From: Burkholderiales bacterium
GTDB lineage: Bacteria; Pseudomonadota; Gammaproteobacteria; Burkholderiales; Thiobacillaceae
Reading direction: 5' to 3'
Length of the DNA stretch: 48,022 bases
Assembly (NCBI GenBank): GCA_005790965.1
Contig: SXTL01000024.1
Location: forward strand, 1 to 48,022
In this document: piece after piece, positions 40,429 through 48,022 of the stretch
How the letters are laid out: each line of letters begins with the position of its first letter
How positions within the stretch are numbered: position 1 is the stretch's first letter
The notes under the pieces: model-generated
Seen by the model: the letters and a program-made list of their open reading frames with translations, nothing else
Databases searched by the model: none
What the model was told of the DNA's origin: nothing
Position numbers and translations under genes: made by a program

Positions 40429-41535
40429 ATGTCCGAACTGATACGAGCCTCCACGCTGGGCCAAGTGGGCCAAGCCCTGCCAGTGGAGAGCTACTTTGAG
40501 CCCCAGATTTATGCCCTCGAGATGGAACGCCTGTTCCGTTCCGGGCCAGGCTATGTTGGTCATGAGCACATGGTTCCGGAGCTCGGGCGCTACCAAGTCC
40601 TTGACTGGTATGCCGGGGGCGGCAAGATGCTGGTGCGAAACCCCAGCGGGGTGGAACTGCTTTCCAATGTTTGCCGGCATCGTCAGGCCTTGATGTTGAA
40701 GGGGCGCGGCACGGCGCAGAACATCGTGTGCCCCTTCCATCGCTGGACCTACGACCTTGCCGGGCAATTGATGGGAGCCCCGCAGTTTCCAAGCAATCCC
40801 TGCCTGCATCTGGGCAAAAAGCCCTTGCAAAACTGGCATGGCTTGCTTTTCGAAGGCCCCCGCGACCTCAAGGCCGACCTGGCCGGGATGCGGGCTGCGA
40901 CAGATCTCGATTTCAGCGGGTTCGTTTATGACAAGACGACCGTGACCGAATACGCCTTCAACTGGAAGACCTTTATTGAGGTTTATCTGGAGGATTACCA
41001 TGTCGTCCCTTATCACCCCGGCCTAGGCCAGTTTGTCGATTGCGACCAGTTGCAGTGGGAATACGGGCCTAACTGGTCGGTGCAGACGGTCGGCGTGTAT
41101 GACCATCTAAAGCGCGCCGGCTCGCCCGTCTACGACGCTTGGCGCAGTCAGGTTCTGCGCTACAACGAGGGCCGCGAGCCAAAACAGGGCGCGATTTGGC
41201 TGACGATCTATCCCAACATCATGGTCGAGTGGTATCCGCATACCTTGGTGGTCTCGCACATCGTGCCGACCGGTGCGGAGTCCTGCCTCAATGTGGTCGA
41301 GTTTTATTATCCGGAAGACATCGCCCTGTTCGAACGCGATTTCGTCGCGGCCGAGCAGGCAGCCTATCGCGAGACGGCGGTGGAGGATGACGACATCTGT
41401 TATGGCATGCACCACGGTCGCCGCGCCCTGTATCGTCAGGGCCATAATGAGATAGGCCCCTATCAATCGCCCACCGAAGATGGCATGGTGCACTTCCATG
41501 AGTGGTATCGCCGCGCCCTCTCCTCGCCGCTTTGA
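40429..41535 (+). CDS. Rieske [2Fe-2S] oxygenase, alpha-subunit type
   Basis: A 368-residue protein of the ring-hydroxylating oxygenase alpha family. The Rieske ligands are C82, H84, C101 and H104 (CRHRQ and CPFHRW). The mononuclear iron histidines are probably H191 and H196 in LEDYHVVPYHPGL. The native substrate cannot be told; no ferredoxin or reductase gene is adjacent. Its divergent pairing with xseB-ispA-dxs recurs in betaproteobacteria, which hints at a housekeeping role. ATG 40429 gives the usual N-terminus; the ogt start overlaps its end. Confidence 0.92.
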   Translation: MSELIRASTLGQVGQALPVESYFEPQIYALEMERLFRSGPGYVGHEHMVPELGRYQVLDWYAGGGKMLVRNPSGVELLSNVCRHRQALMLKGRGTAQNIVCPFHRWTYDLAGQLMGAPQFPSNPCLHLGKKPLQNWHGLLFEGPRDLKADLAGMRAATDLDFSGFVYDKTTVTEYAFNWKTFIEVYLEDYHVVPYHPGLGQFVDCDQLQWEYGPNWSVQTVGVYDHLKRAGSPVYDAWRSQVLRYNEGREPKQGAIWLTIYPNIMVEWYPHTLVVSHIVPTGAESCLNVVEFYYPEDIALFERDFVAAEQAAYRETAVEDDDICYGMHHGRRALYRQGHNEIGPYQSPTEDGMVHFHEWYRRALSSPL

Positions 41536-41998
41536 CGGGATTATCCCAGCGCCCTTCGGGGCCCTAGGGATGCGCATGAGCGGCCAGCGCCTGGCCGAGA
41601 TCGTCTTTCTGCCTTCAGGCCACCGTCAGGTTCCAGACTCCCTCCGACCGGTAGCCCGAGCCCTGGAGGCCTATTTTGATGATCCGGCACGCCCGTTTGA
41701 TGTGCCCATTACCTTGGTCGGCACCCCTTTCAGGCAACGGGTCTGGGCCGCGTTGAAGCGCATTCCGGTTGGCCAAACCACGACCTACGGCCACCTGGCG
41801 CGGCAGCTTGGTAGCGGTGCCCGGGCCGTGGGGCAAGCCCTGGGCGACAACCCCATTCCCCTCATCATCCCCTGCCACCGGGTGCTCGCAGCCAGCGGGC
41901 TGGGTGGTTTCATGCATACTCAAGAGGCTCTGCAAGAGCCCTTTCCCCTCACCGTAAAACGCTGGTTGCTGACGCATGAAGGCTATTGTTCTTCCTGA
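41498..41998 (+). CDS. ogt: Methylated-DNA--protein-cysteine methyltransferase
   Basis: Suicide repair protein that removes alkyl groups from O6-alkylguanine. From ATG 41498 it has 166 residues. The acceptor is C126 in PLIIPCHRVLAASG, and RVWAALKRIPVGQTTTYGHLA is the DNA-binding helix region. The start is uncertain: ATG 41480 is in frame upstream, and both lie within the Rieske gene; the conserved FDGIIPAPFGALG part begins at residue 12. It overlaps xerD by 23 bases. Confidence 0.9.
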   Translation: MSGIAAPSPRRFDGIIPAPFGALGMRMSGQRLAEIVFLPSGHRQVPDSLRPVARALEAYFDDPARPFDVPITLVGTPFRQRVWAALKRIPVGQTTTYGHLARQLGSGARAVGQALGDNPIPLIIPCHRVLAASGLGGFMHTQEALQEPFPLTVKRWLLTHEGYCSS

Positions 41999-42875
41999 AC
42001 TTGACGCCTTTTGCGACGCCCTCTGGCTGGAGGACGGCCTGGCACCGACCAGTCTGGAAAGTTATCGCCGTGATCTAACCCAATTCGCGGTGTGGGGCAA
42101 AAGGCGCGGTGAGGATTTGCTGACGACCGATGCCGTCAGCATTCAAGCCTTTTTGGCCGAGCGCACGCTGCAACAAGGCATCGCCGCGCGGAGCCTGGCC
42201 CGGCAGCTTACGGCCCTGCGCCGTTATTACCGCTGGCTGTTGCGCCAAGGCCTGCGCAGCGATGACCCGACCCTCAACATCGAAGCCCCGCGTTTGCCTC
42301 GTCCCTTGCCGAAAAATCTCAGCGAGGCCGAGGTTGAGGCCCTGCTCGCCGCGCCGCAGATCGCGACCGCACAAGGGCTGCGTGACCGTGCCATGCTCGA
42401 ATTGCTTTACGCCAGCGGCTTGCGCGTCAGCGAGCTGGTCGGCCTGCCGTTTTCCGCCGTGCAGATGCAGATGGGCGTGGTGCGCGTTATGGGCAAAGGG
42501 CGCAAGGAAAGGCTCGTGCCCACCGGCGAGATCGCCCTGGACTGGCTGACCCGCTATCTGCGCGAGGCCCGCAATGACCTGCTCAACGGACGGATCAGCG
42601 ATGCCCTGTTCGTTACGGCCCGTGCTGGCGCCATGACACGCCAAGCCTTTTGGTACCTCATTAAACGCCATGCCGTACGCGCCGGAATTCGCACGGCGCT
42701 ATCGCCGCACACCCTGCGTCACGCCTTTGCCACTCACCTGCTCAACCACGGCGCTGACCTGCGCGTTGTGCAAATGCTGCTCGGTCACGCCGATATCTCC
42801 ACGACTCAGATCTACACCCATGTCGCGCGTGAGCGGCTGAAGCAGTTGCATGCCCAGCACCATCCGCGGGGGTGA
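41976..42875 (+). CDS. xerD: Tyrosine recombinase XerD
   Basis: Resolves chromosome dimers at dif together with XerC and FtsK. The 299-residue protein has all catalytic residues: R150, K174, H245, R248, H271 and Y280 (HTLRHAFATHLLNHGADLRVVQ; GHADISTTQIYTHV). The N-terminal SAM-like domain (1-105) is normal. The assignment as XerD rather than XerC rests on overall pattern and its being a single chromosomal gene beside ogt; some doubt remains. Confidence 0.93.
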   Translation: MKAIVLPELDAFCDALWLEDGLAPTSLESYRRDLTQFAVWGKRRGEDLLTTDAVSIQAFLAERTLQQGIAARSLARQLTALRRYYRWLLRQGLRSDDPTLNIEAPRLPRPLPKNLSEAEVEALLAAPQIATAQGLRDRAMLELLYASGLRVSELVGLPFSAVQMQMGVVRVMGKGRKERLVPTGEIALDWLTRYLREARNDLLNGRISDALFVTARAGAMTRQAFWYLIKRHAVRAGIRTALSPHTLRHAFATHLLNHGADLRVVQMLLGHADISTTQIYTHVARERLKQLHAQHHPRG

Positions 42876-42887
42876 AGCGATGCGGTT

Positions 42888-43637
42888 TTAGGCTATTCCC
42901 GACAGGGCCTTGAACCACAGGGCCACGCCGCTGCCGAGCAAGATCAAGCTGATCAGGCGCAGCATCTGGGCTTGCGTTAAGCGGGTGTGGACATGACTGC
43001 CAACCCACAAGGCGCCAAGCGTGATGGGCACCGCGGCCAGATAGGCGGACAGCAACTCCCGATGCAGGAGGAGACCGCTCACTGCGAAGGTGGTGATTCG
43101 CGCCAGGCCTTCAATAAAAAACAGGCCGGAAAAGGTGGCGCGCAACACGCCTTTGTCGAACAAGCGGTGCGAGAGGTAAATCACATACGGCGGTCCGCCG
43201 GTGCCGAACAGGGCCCCGATGGCACCGCCCGTGAGCCCGGCCGGCCAGGCCCAGCGCGGGCTGACGGGTTGGGGATGGTCGGTGTCGAGCAGCAGATTGC
43301 GCAGGGCGTACAGGATGACGAAGGCGCCCAGGCCGATCAGCATCGGCCCGGCCGGCAGCGATACCAGTAGATACGCGCCGAGGGCAACGCCCAGTAAGCC
43401 GGCGGGTAGCAGGCGACGGATCTCGGGCCAGGCGACTTTGTCGAAATGCAAGCCGCCCAAAATCAGCGAGGCGGTGAAGTCGGTGAGCAGAATGAGCGGT
43501 ACGACAAAGGTCAACGGCAGGTTGAGCGCCAGCATCGGTACGGCGATGAGGCCGGAGCCAAAGCCGGTAATGCCGCGGATGAAATAGGCCGCAAGCAGAA
43601 TGGGCACGGCCCAAGTGAGGCTAGTGAGTTCAGGCAC
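42888..43637 (-). CDS. TauE/SafE family permease
   Basis: A 249-residue integral membrane protein with about eight helices in two similar halves. The start LLAAYFIRGITGFGSGLIAVPML and second-half GLTGGAIGALFGTGGPPYVIYL are the family repeats. Relatives export sulfite, sulfoacetate or other organic anions; the substrate here is unknown. It follows ffh after 34 bases on the same strand and converges with xerD. Confidence 0.9.
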   Translation of the reverse strand: MPELTSLTWAVPILLAAYFIRGITGFGSGLIAVPMLALNLPLTFVVPLILLTDFTASLILGGLHFDKVAWPEIRRLLPAGLLGVALGAYLLVSLPAGPMLIGLGAFVILYALRNLLLDTDHPQPVSPRWAWPAGLTGGAIGALFGTGGPPYVIYLSHRLFDKGVLRATFSGLFFIEGLARITTFAVSGLLLHRELLSAYLAAVPITLGALWVGSHVHTRLTQAQMLRLISLILLGSGVALWFKALSGIA

Positions 43638-43671
43638 GGGGCGGAAGTTTCGCGGCGGGGGTGTGCACCAC

Positions 43672-45024
43672 TTAGCGCAGTCCGGGCATCTTGCCGGCCA
43701 TACCGCGCATCATCTTGGCCATGCCGCCCCCTTTGCCCATCGATTTCATCATCTTCTGCATTTGTTCGAACTGGCTGAGTAGACGATTAACATCTTGCAC
43801 CTGTAGCCCGGCACCGGCGGCAATACGGCGTTTGCGGCTGGCCTTGAGGAGTTCGGGTTTGCGCCGTTCCAGCGGGGTCATGGAATTGATGATGCCCTCA
43901 ATGCGGCGCATTTGTTGTTCGCCTTGCGCCAATTCACTGGCGCCGATTTTTTGAGTCCCCGGCAACTTGTCAACCAGACTGCCCAAGCCGCCGAGTTTTT
44001 TCATCTGCTGCATTTGTTCCTTGAAGTCTTCGAGGTCGAAGCCTTTGCCGGATTTGAGCTTTTCGACGGTCCGCCGCGCGGCGGCTTCGTCAACGCCTTT
44101 TTGGGCCTCTTCGATTAGCGATAGCACATCGCCCATGCCGAGGATGCGGCTGGCCATGCGCTCGGGATGGAAGACTTCGATGCCGGTAAGCTTTTCGCCG
44201 ACGCCAACGAGTTTGATCGGCTTGCCGGTGATGTGGCGTACCGACAGCGCGGCGCCGCCGCGCGCGTCACCGTCGAGCTTGGTGAGAATGACCCCGGTCA
44301 GCGGCAAGGCTTCGTTAAACGCCTTGGCGGTGTTGACGGCGTCCTGACCTTGCATGGCATCGACGACGAACAGGGTTTCGACGGGCTTGACGGCAGCGTG
44401 GAGGGCCTGGATCTCGGCCATCATCTCGGCATCGATGGCGAGGCGGCCAGCGGTGTCGACGATCAGGACATCAAAGAAATGCTTCTTGGCGTAATCGAGC
44501 GCCGCTAGGGCGATGGCGACGGGTTGTTGGCCAACCTCGGAGGGGAAGAACTCGGCCTCAGCCTGACCGGCAACGGTTTTTAACTGCTCGATGGCGGCCG
44601 GGCGATAGACATCGGCCGAGACTACGAGGATCTTTTTCCGGCCCATGTCGCGAATGACGCGCACCAGTTTGCCGGTGGTGGTGGTCTTGCCTGCCCCTTG
44701 CAGGCCGGCCATCAGGAAGACGGCAGGCGGCTGGCTGGCGAAGGACAAGGGCGCAGCAGCCCCGCCCATCAACGCGGTGAGTTCTTTGTGAACCACGCCG
44801 ACTAAGGCTTGGCCGGGAGTCAGGCTGCCGATAACCTCTTGGCCCAAGGCCTTGGTTTTGACCTGGTCAATGAAGGTGCGCACCACCGGCAAGGCTACAT
44901 CGGCTTCCAACAGGGCGACGCGCACTTCACGCAGGGCGTCCTGGATGTTGGCTTCGGTGAGGCGGCCCTGACCGCGCAGGGTTTTGACGACGGAGCCTAA
45001 GCGTTGAGTGAGGTTGTCGAACAT
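43672..45024 (-). CDS. ffh: Signal recognition particle protein Ffh
   Basis: GTPase that binds signal sequences and 4.5S RNA and targets ribosomes to FtsY. The 450 residues comprise an N domain (1-85), a G domain with P-loop GLQGAGKTTTTGKL (107-120), DTAGRL and TKLDGDARGG, and a methionine-rich M domain ending MGKGGGMAKMMRGMAGKMPGLR. Ffh is divergent from the CcsA-like gene, a common betaproteobacterial arrangement. Confidence 0.98.
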   Translation of the reverse strand: MFDNLTQRLGSVVKTLRGQGRLTEANIQDALREVRVALLEADVALPVVRTFIDQVKTKALGQEVIGSLTPGQALVGVVHKELTALMGGAAAPLSFASQPPAVFLMAGLQGAGKTTTTGKLVRVIRDMGRKKILVVSADVYRPAAIEQLKTVAGQAEAEFFPSEVGQQPVAIALAALDYAKKHFFDVLIVDTAGRLAIDAEMMAEIQALHAAVKPVETLFVVDAMQGQDAVNTAKAFNEALPLTGVILTKLDGDARGGAALSVRHITGKPIKLVGVGEKLTGIEVFHPERMASRILGMGDVLSLIEEAQKGVDEAAARRTVEKLKSGKGFDLEDFKEQMQQMKKLGGLGSLVDKLPGTQKIGASELAQGEQQMRRIEGIINSMTPLERRKPELLKASRKRRIAAGAGLQVQDVNRLLSQFEQMQKMMKSMGKGGGMAKMMRGMAGKMPGLR

Positions 45025-45039
45025 GGGTTTTGGGGCAAA

Positions 45040-45068
45040 TTAGGCTAAACTGGCGACCGCTAGTCTAA
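45040..45068. promoter_or_regulatory. Paired near-palindromes between ffh and the CcsA-like gene
   Basis: TTAGGCTAA (45040-45048) and CTAGTCTAA (45060-45068) are near-palindromic 9-mers whose centres are 20 bases apart in the 63-base divergent gap. This spacing, about two helical turns, resembles a regulator site. The regulator is unknown and chance is possible. Confidence 0.3.
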
Positions 45069-45087
45069 CAAATCGAGAACCGCCCGG

Positions 45088-45891
45088 ATGCCTGATCTTT
45101 TGCCTTTTGTGATTTGCGCGGCTGCCTATGCGGCGCAGGCCGTTATTTTTTGGCCTGGTCGAAGCACTTCGCAACGGCCGGGTTATTGGCGGCTTGTGCC
45201 TCTGGTTCCGTTCATGTTGCATATGGCCTTGCTGCTCGGCGCATTTTTGGGTGGCGACGGGGTCAGTTTGGGCTTTGCCACCATGTTATCGGCGATTGCC
45301 GCGCTTTCGGTGCTGGTCTATGGGGTCGCTTCCTGGCGGTATAGCCTAGGCGGGATGCAGGGTGTAGTGCTGGCCATTGCGGCTGTAGCCGTGCTGCTCC
45401 AGGGTCTGATGGGCGGTGGCCAGCTGATCCCGCAAAGTGGAAATCCGGCCTTCCGCGCGCATTTGCTGATGTCGATTACGGCTTACAGCCTGTTCCTGAT
45501 TGCGGCCCTGCACGCGGTGTTTTTGGCAGTGGCCGAACGGGCGTTGCAGCGACCTTCGGCAAAAACGGCCCCGGTTGGAATGTTGCCGTTGCTGACCATT
45601 GAGGCCCTGTTGTTCCGCCTGCTGGAGGTTGGTTTCACGGTGCTGACCTTGACCTTGCTGACCGGCATCGTATTTTCCAAGCAGACTTTTGGTGAGCATT
45701 TGCCCTTCACGCACATGACGGTGTTCGGCATTGCCTCCTGGCTCATCTTCGCGGCACTGCTGTTGGGCCGGCACCGTTACGGCTGGCGTGGCAAGCGGGC
45801 CATTTATGGCACGCTGACAGGTTTTGCCATGCTTTTTCTGTCCTACATGGGCGCCCAATTTGTCCTTGAGATTGTGTTGGGACGCGTCTGA
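45088..45891 (+). CDS. CcsA-like cytochrome c assembly family protein (YpjD-type)
   Basis: A 267-residue protein with about eight membrane segments of the CcsA/CcmC/YpjD superfamily. Characteristic are the helix-rich SITAYSLFLIAALHAVFLA and TLTLLTGIVFSKQTFGEHLP parts; the WWD heme motif of true CcsA is not obvious. Thus YpjD-like, of unknown function, is the safer label. It is followed 18 bases later by a CNNM protein; the pair is conserved beside ffh. Confidence 0.9.
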   Translation: MPDLLPFVICAAAYAAQAVIFWPGRSTSQRPGYWRLVPLVPFMLHMALLLGAFLGGDGVSLGFATMLSAIAALSVLVYGVASWRYSLGGMQGVVLAIAAVAVLLQGLMGGGQLIPQSGNPAFRAHLLMSITAYSLFLIAALHAVFLAVAERALQRPSAKTAPVGMLPLLTIEALLFRLLEVGFTVLTLTLLTGIVFSKQTFGEHLPFTHMTVFGIASWLIFAALLLGRHRYGWRGKRAIYGTLTGFAMLFLSYMGAQFVLEIVLGRV

Positions 45892-45909
45892 CGCTACCCA
45901 TCTTGAACT

Positions 45910-47178
45910 GTGGACGACATACCGCTTAATGCGCTCCTTCTGGCTCTAGCCATATTGTTGTTGTTGTCGGCCTTTTTCTCGGGCGCCGAGACCAGCATGA
46001 TGGCGGTTAACCGCTACCGTTTGCGTCATCAGGCCAAGAGTGGCCAGCGTGGGGCGCGTTTGACGGAGGCCCTATTAGCGCGCACCGATCAGCTCCTGGC
46101 CGTCATTCTGCTCGGCAATAACCTGCTCAATGCGGCGGCGGCTTCGCTGGTGACCCTCATCACCCTGCGGCTCCTGGGAGAGAGCGAGTTTGCCCTGACC
46201 ATAGCGACCCTTGGGGTCACCTTTCTGATCCTGGTTTTTTCGGAAGTGACGCCCAAGGTGTTGGCAGCGGCGCATGCCGACCGCGTCGCGCCCTGGGTCA
46301 GTTTTCCGTTGACCGTGCTGACCCGTGTGCTGAGCCCGGTGGTTTGGTTTATCAACCTGTTCGTCCGCGGTTTGATTTCCCTCCTGCGGATTCGTTTGCC
46401 GGATGCGGGTTCGGTCAATCGTATGGGGGTTGAGGAGCTGCGAACCCTGCTGGCAGAGTCGGGGCTGTTTTTGCGGCCCACCCATCGCAACATCCTGCTC
46501 AATTTGTTCGAACTGGAAAAAATCAGCGTCGATGATGTCATGCATCCGCGCAATCAGATTGAGGCCATCGACATCGAACGGGAGGACGAAGAGATTGTGC
46601 ATCAACTGGAGACCAGCCACCATGCTTGGCTGGTGGTCTATGCCGGCGATCTGAACGAGGTGCGTGGCGTCCTATCGGTGCGTCGGGCGCTGGCGCGGTT
46701 GCGCGACGAACCATTTGATCGTGCTGAGTTTACGGCTAGTTTGCGGGAGCCGTATTTCATCCCCGCAGGAACGCCGCTGCTGTCGCAACTGGCCCAGTTT
46801 CAGCACAATCGCCATCGCATCGGGCTGGTGGTGGACGAGTATGGGGAACTGGAAGGTCTGCTGACTATGGCCGATATCCTGATGGAGATCGTGGGCGAGT
46901 TTGATTTGGGCCATCCTCTGGAGAACCCGGAATGGGTGGCACAAGCGGACGGCAGCTATCTCGTTGAAGGGGGCGCCAGCCTGCGCGATCTGAATCGCAA
47001 ACTGGGCCTGGAACTGCCAACCGAGGGCTCCCGGACCTTGAACGGGCTCATCCTGGAGTATTTGGAGGCCATGCCGGAGCCTGATGTCACTTTACTCGTC
47101 GCGGGCTATCCGATTGAGTTGTTGCAAGTTCAGGATCGCATGGTCAAGACGGCCCGAATTTACCCGCGCCCGGATTGA
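45910..47178 (+). CDS. CNNM/CorC-type transporter (CorB-like)
   Basis: A 422-residue protein from GTG 45910. The N-terminal DUF21 membrane domain (about 1-180) begins AFFSGAETSMMAVNRYRLR. Two CBS motifs follow (about 205-330, DDVMHPRNQIEAIDIE and RIGLVVDEYGELEGLLTM), then the CorC_HlyC transporter-associated domain (about 345-420). The family exports or regulates magnesium and cobalt; naming as CorB is by domain layout. The pilB-like ATG lies six bases after its stop, in the same frame. Confidence 0.92.
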   Translation: MDDIPLNALLLALAILLLLSAFFSGAETSMMAVNRYRLRHQAKSGQRGARLTEALLARTDQLLAVILLGNNLLNAAAASLVTLITLRLLGESEFALTIATLGVTFLILVFSEVTPKVLAAAHADRVAPWVSFPLTVLTRVLSPVVWFINLFVRGLISLLRIRLPDAGSVNRMGVEELRTLLAESGLFLRPTHRNILLNLFELEKISVDDVMHPRNQIEAIDIEREDEEIVHQLETSHHAWLVVYAGDLNEVRGVLSVRRALARLRDEPFDRAEFTASLREPYFIPAGTPLLSQLAQFQHNRHRIGLVVDEYGELEGLLTMADILMEIVGEFDLGHPLENPEWVAQADGSYLVEGGASLRDLNRKLGLELPTEGSRTLNGLILEYLEAMPEPDVTLLVAGYPIELLQVQDRMVKTARIYPRPD

Positions 47179-47184
47179 CGGGAT

Positions 47185-48022
47185 ATGGAACCTACGGCGA
47201 TGGCAGGCTGGGATGCGGTTGCGGAGCGCCGTAGCCGTCAACCGTCTGGAAATGCGGATGGGGGCGGCGGTGAGGAGGCCCTCGTCATTCGTACCCTTGA
47301 GGCCCTGTTGACCACAGCCTTGGCCGAGGAGGCCTCCGATATTCATATCGAACCGGGTGAGGTTGAGGCGCGGGTCCGCTATCGCCTCGATGGCATTCTG
47401 CATGAGACGCAGCGCCTGAGCCTGGATTTGCATCTGCGTGTGGTCTCGCGCCTGAAGATCCTCGCGCGCTTGGATATTGCCGAAAAGCGGGTGCCGCAGG
47501 ACGGCCATTTCAAACATGGCGGGGCTGGTGGGCAGCATGTGGATCTGCGCCTGTCCACGCTGCCGACCCTGCACGGCGAGAAGGTGGTCTTGCGCATCCT
47601 TGACTCAGCCGCCGCCTTGCGCCGCGATCTGGAAGATCTGGGTTACGAACCGGGCCAGATGACGGCGTTAATGGAGGCCATCGAACGGCCCTACGGCATG
47701 ATCCTGGTGACTGGTCCGACGGGGAGCGGCAAGACGCTGTCTTTGTATGCCTGTCTGCGGCGCTTGAATAGGCAGGGGGCCAATATTTGCACCGTAGAGG
47801 ATCCCGTCGAGATTCATTTGGAGGGGGTCAATCAGGTCAATGTCCATGAACGGGCGGGGCTGGATTTTGCCACGGCCCTGCGTGCCTTTCTGCGTCAGGA
47901 TCCGGACATCATGATGGTCGGTGAGGTGCGCGATGCCGAGACCGCCGATATTGCGGTTAAGGCGGCGCAGACCGGCCATCTGGTGCTCTCGACTCTGCAT
48001 ACCAATGATGCCCCGGCTACCC
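47185..48022 (+). CDS. PilB/GspE-family ATPase, 5' part, lacking MshEN domain
   Basis: The first 279 residues of a type IV pilus or type II secretion assembly ATPase; the gene runs beyond the window. Core motifs are ASDIHIEPGEVEARVRYRLDG, Walker A GPTGSGKT (177-184), the Asp box CTVEDPVEIHLEGVNQV, Walker B DIMMVGEVRDAET and the His box TGHLVLSTLHTND. It starts straight into the core after only about 30 Gly/Arg-rich residues, without the N-terminal MshEN domain of about 150 residues normal for PilB. The upstream stop of the CNNM gene is in the same frame, so no longer N-terminus is possible. Whether it belongs to pilus or secretion machinery needs the genes that follow. Confidence 0.9.
   Translation, partial: MEPTAMAGWDAVAERRSRQPSGNADGGGGEEALVIRTLEALLTTALAEEASDIHIEPGEVEARVRYRLDGILHETQRLSLDLHLRVVSRLKILARLDIAEKRVPQDGHFKHGGAGGQHVDLRLSTLPTLHGEKVVLRILDSAAALRRDLEDLGYEPGQMTALMEAIERPYGMILVTGPTGSGKTLSLYACLRRLNRQGANICTVEDPVEIHLEGVNQVNVHERAGLDFATALRAFLRQDPDIMMVGEVRDAETADIAVKAAQTGHLVLSTLHTNDAPAT

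Noticed and set aside
1..48022. Prophage, integron, CRISPR or defence island
   Set aside because: The genes are almost all recognisable housekeeping genes in conserved order; xerD is the chromosomal dif recombinase, and no repeat array or toxin-antitoxin-like pair was seen.

Overview
The window is a compact chromosomal segment of a Gram-negative proteobacterium with moderately high G+C, most likely a betaproteobacterium (a Nitrosomonadales- or Rhodocyclales-like lineage; this placement is inferred from gene order, not from a search). Supporting blocks are rpsU-yqeY-dnaG-rpoD, lepA-lepB-rnc-era-recO-pdxJ, kdsD-kdsC-lptCAB-rpoN-hpf-ptsN-hprK-rapZ, rplM-rpsI-argC-erpA, xseB-ispA-dxs-folE2 beside a divergent Rieske oxygenase gene, and ffh-ccsA-like-CNNM-pilB. 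About sixty genes are packed with very short gaps and many ATGA or TGATG stop/start overlaps. No gap between genes exceeds 300 bases. I saw no rRNA, tRNA, CRISPR array, prophage or complete insertion sequence.

Layout. 1-3972 (minus): the macromolecular-synthesis operon rpsU, yqeY, dnaG, rpoD; the rpoD reading frame breaks near the window edge. 4044-6876: tsaD (plus), plsY with a coiled-coil membrane protein (minus), folB (plus). 6973-12669 (plus): lepA, lepB, rnc, era, recO, pdxJ, for translation, secretion, RNA processing, repair and vitamin B6. 12676-14640 (minus): a KefB-like cation/proton antiporter. 14697-22225 (plus): Kdo synthesis (kdsD, kdsC), the Lpt lipopolysaccharide export genes, sigma-54, the hibernation factor, and the nitrogen-PTS/HPr-kinase/RapZ regulators. 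22222-24332 (plus): a membrane-anchored NusG-II-like protein, a Gx-type membrane protein, ubiX and coq7, the last two for ubiquinone synthesis.

24378-25579 (minus): an OsmC-family and a YdcF/ElyC-family gene. 25807-28389 (plus): rplM, rpsI, argC, erpA, yacG, with a strong promoter ahead of rplM, a good terminator after rpsI and a convincing IscR-type site ahead of erpA. 28430-29520 (minus): rpiA and an unknown gene. 29594-31102 (plus): ilvA. 31157-35445 (minus): a DUF2892 gene, then an overlapping six-gene string from a glutamine amidotransferase and glucokinase into molybdenum-cofactor genes mobB, moeA, moaD, moaE. 35518-36357 (plus): a DNA ligase with a twin-arginine-like export signal. 36403-40296 (minus): folE2, dxs, ispA, xseB. 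40429-42875 (plus): Rieske oxygenase, ogt, xerD. 42888-45024 (minus): a TauE-family permease and ffh. 45088-48022 (plus): a CcsA-like protein, a CNNM/CorC protein and the start of a PilB/GspE ATPase.

Most of this is conserved housekeeping DNA. The points that stand out are two apparently broken essential genes (rpoD ends just before the sigma-2 core; rpsI has an in-frame amber codon before its conserved tail), the Tat-type ligase, the PilB-like ATPase without its usual N-terminal domain, the NusG-II/Gx gene pair, and the IscR-like operator on erpA. I found no clearly new multi-gene system.
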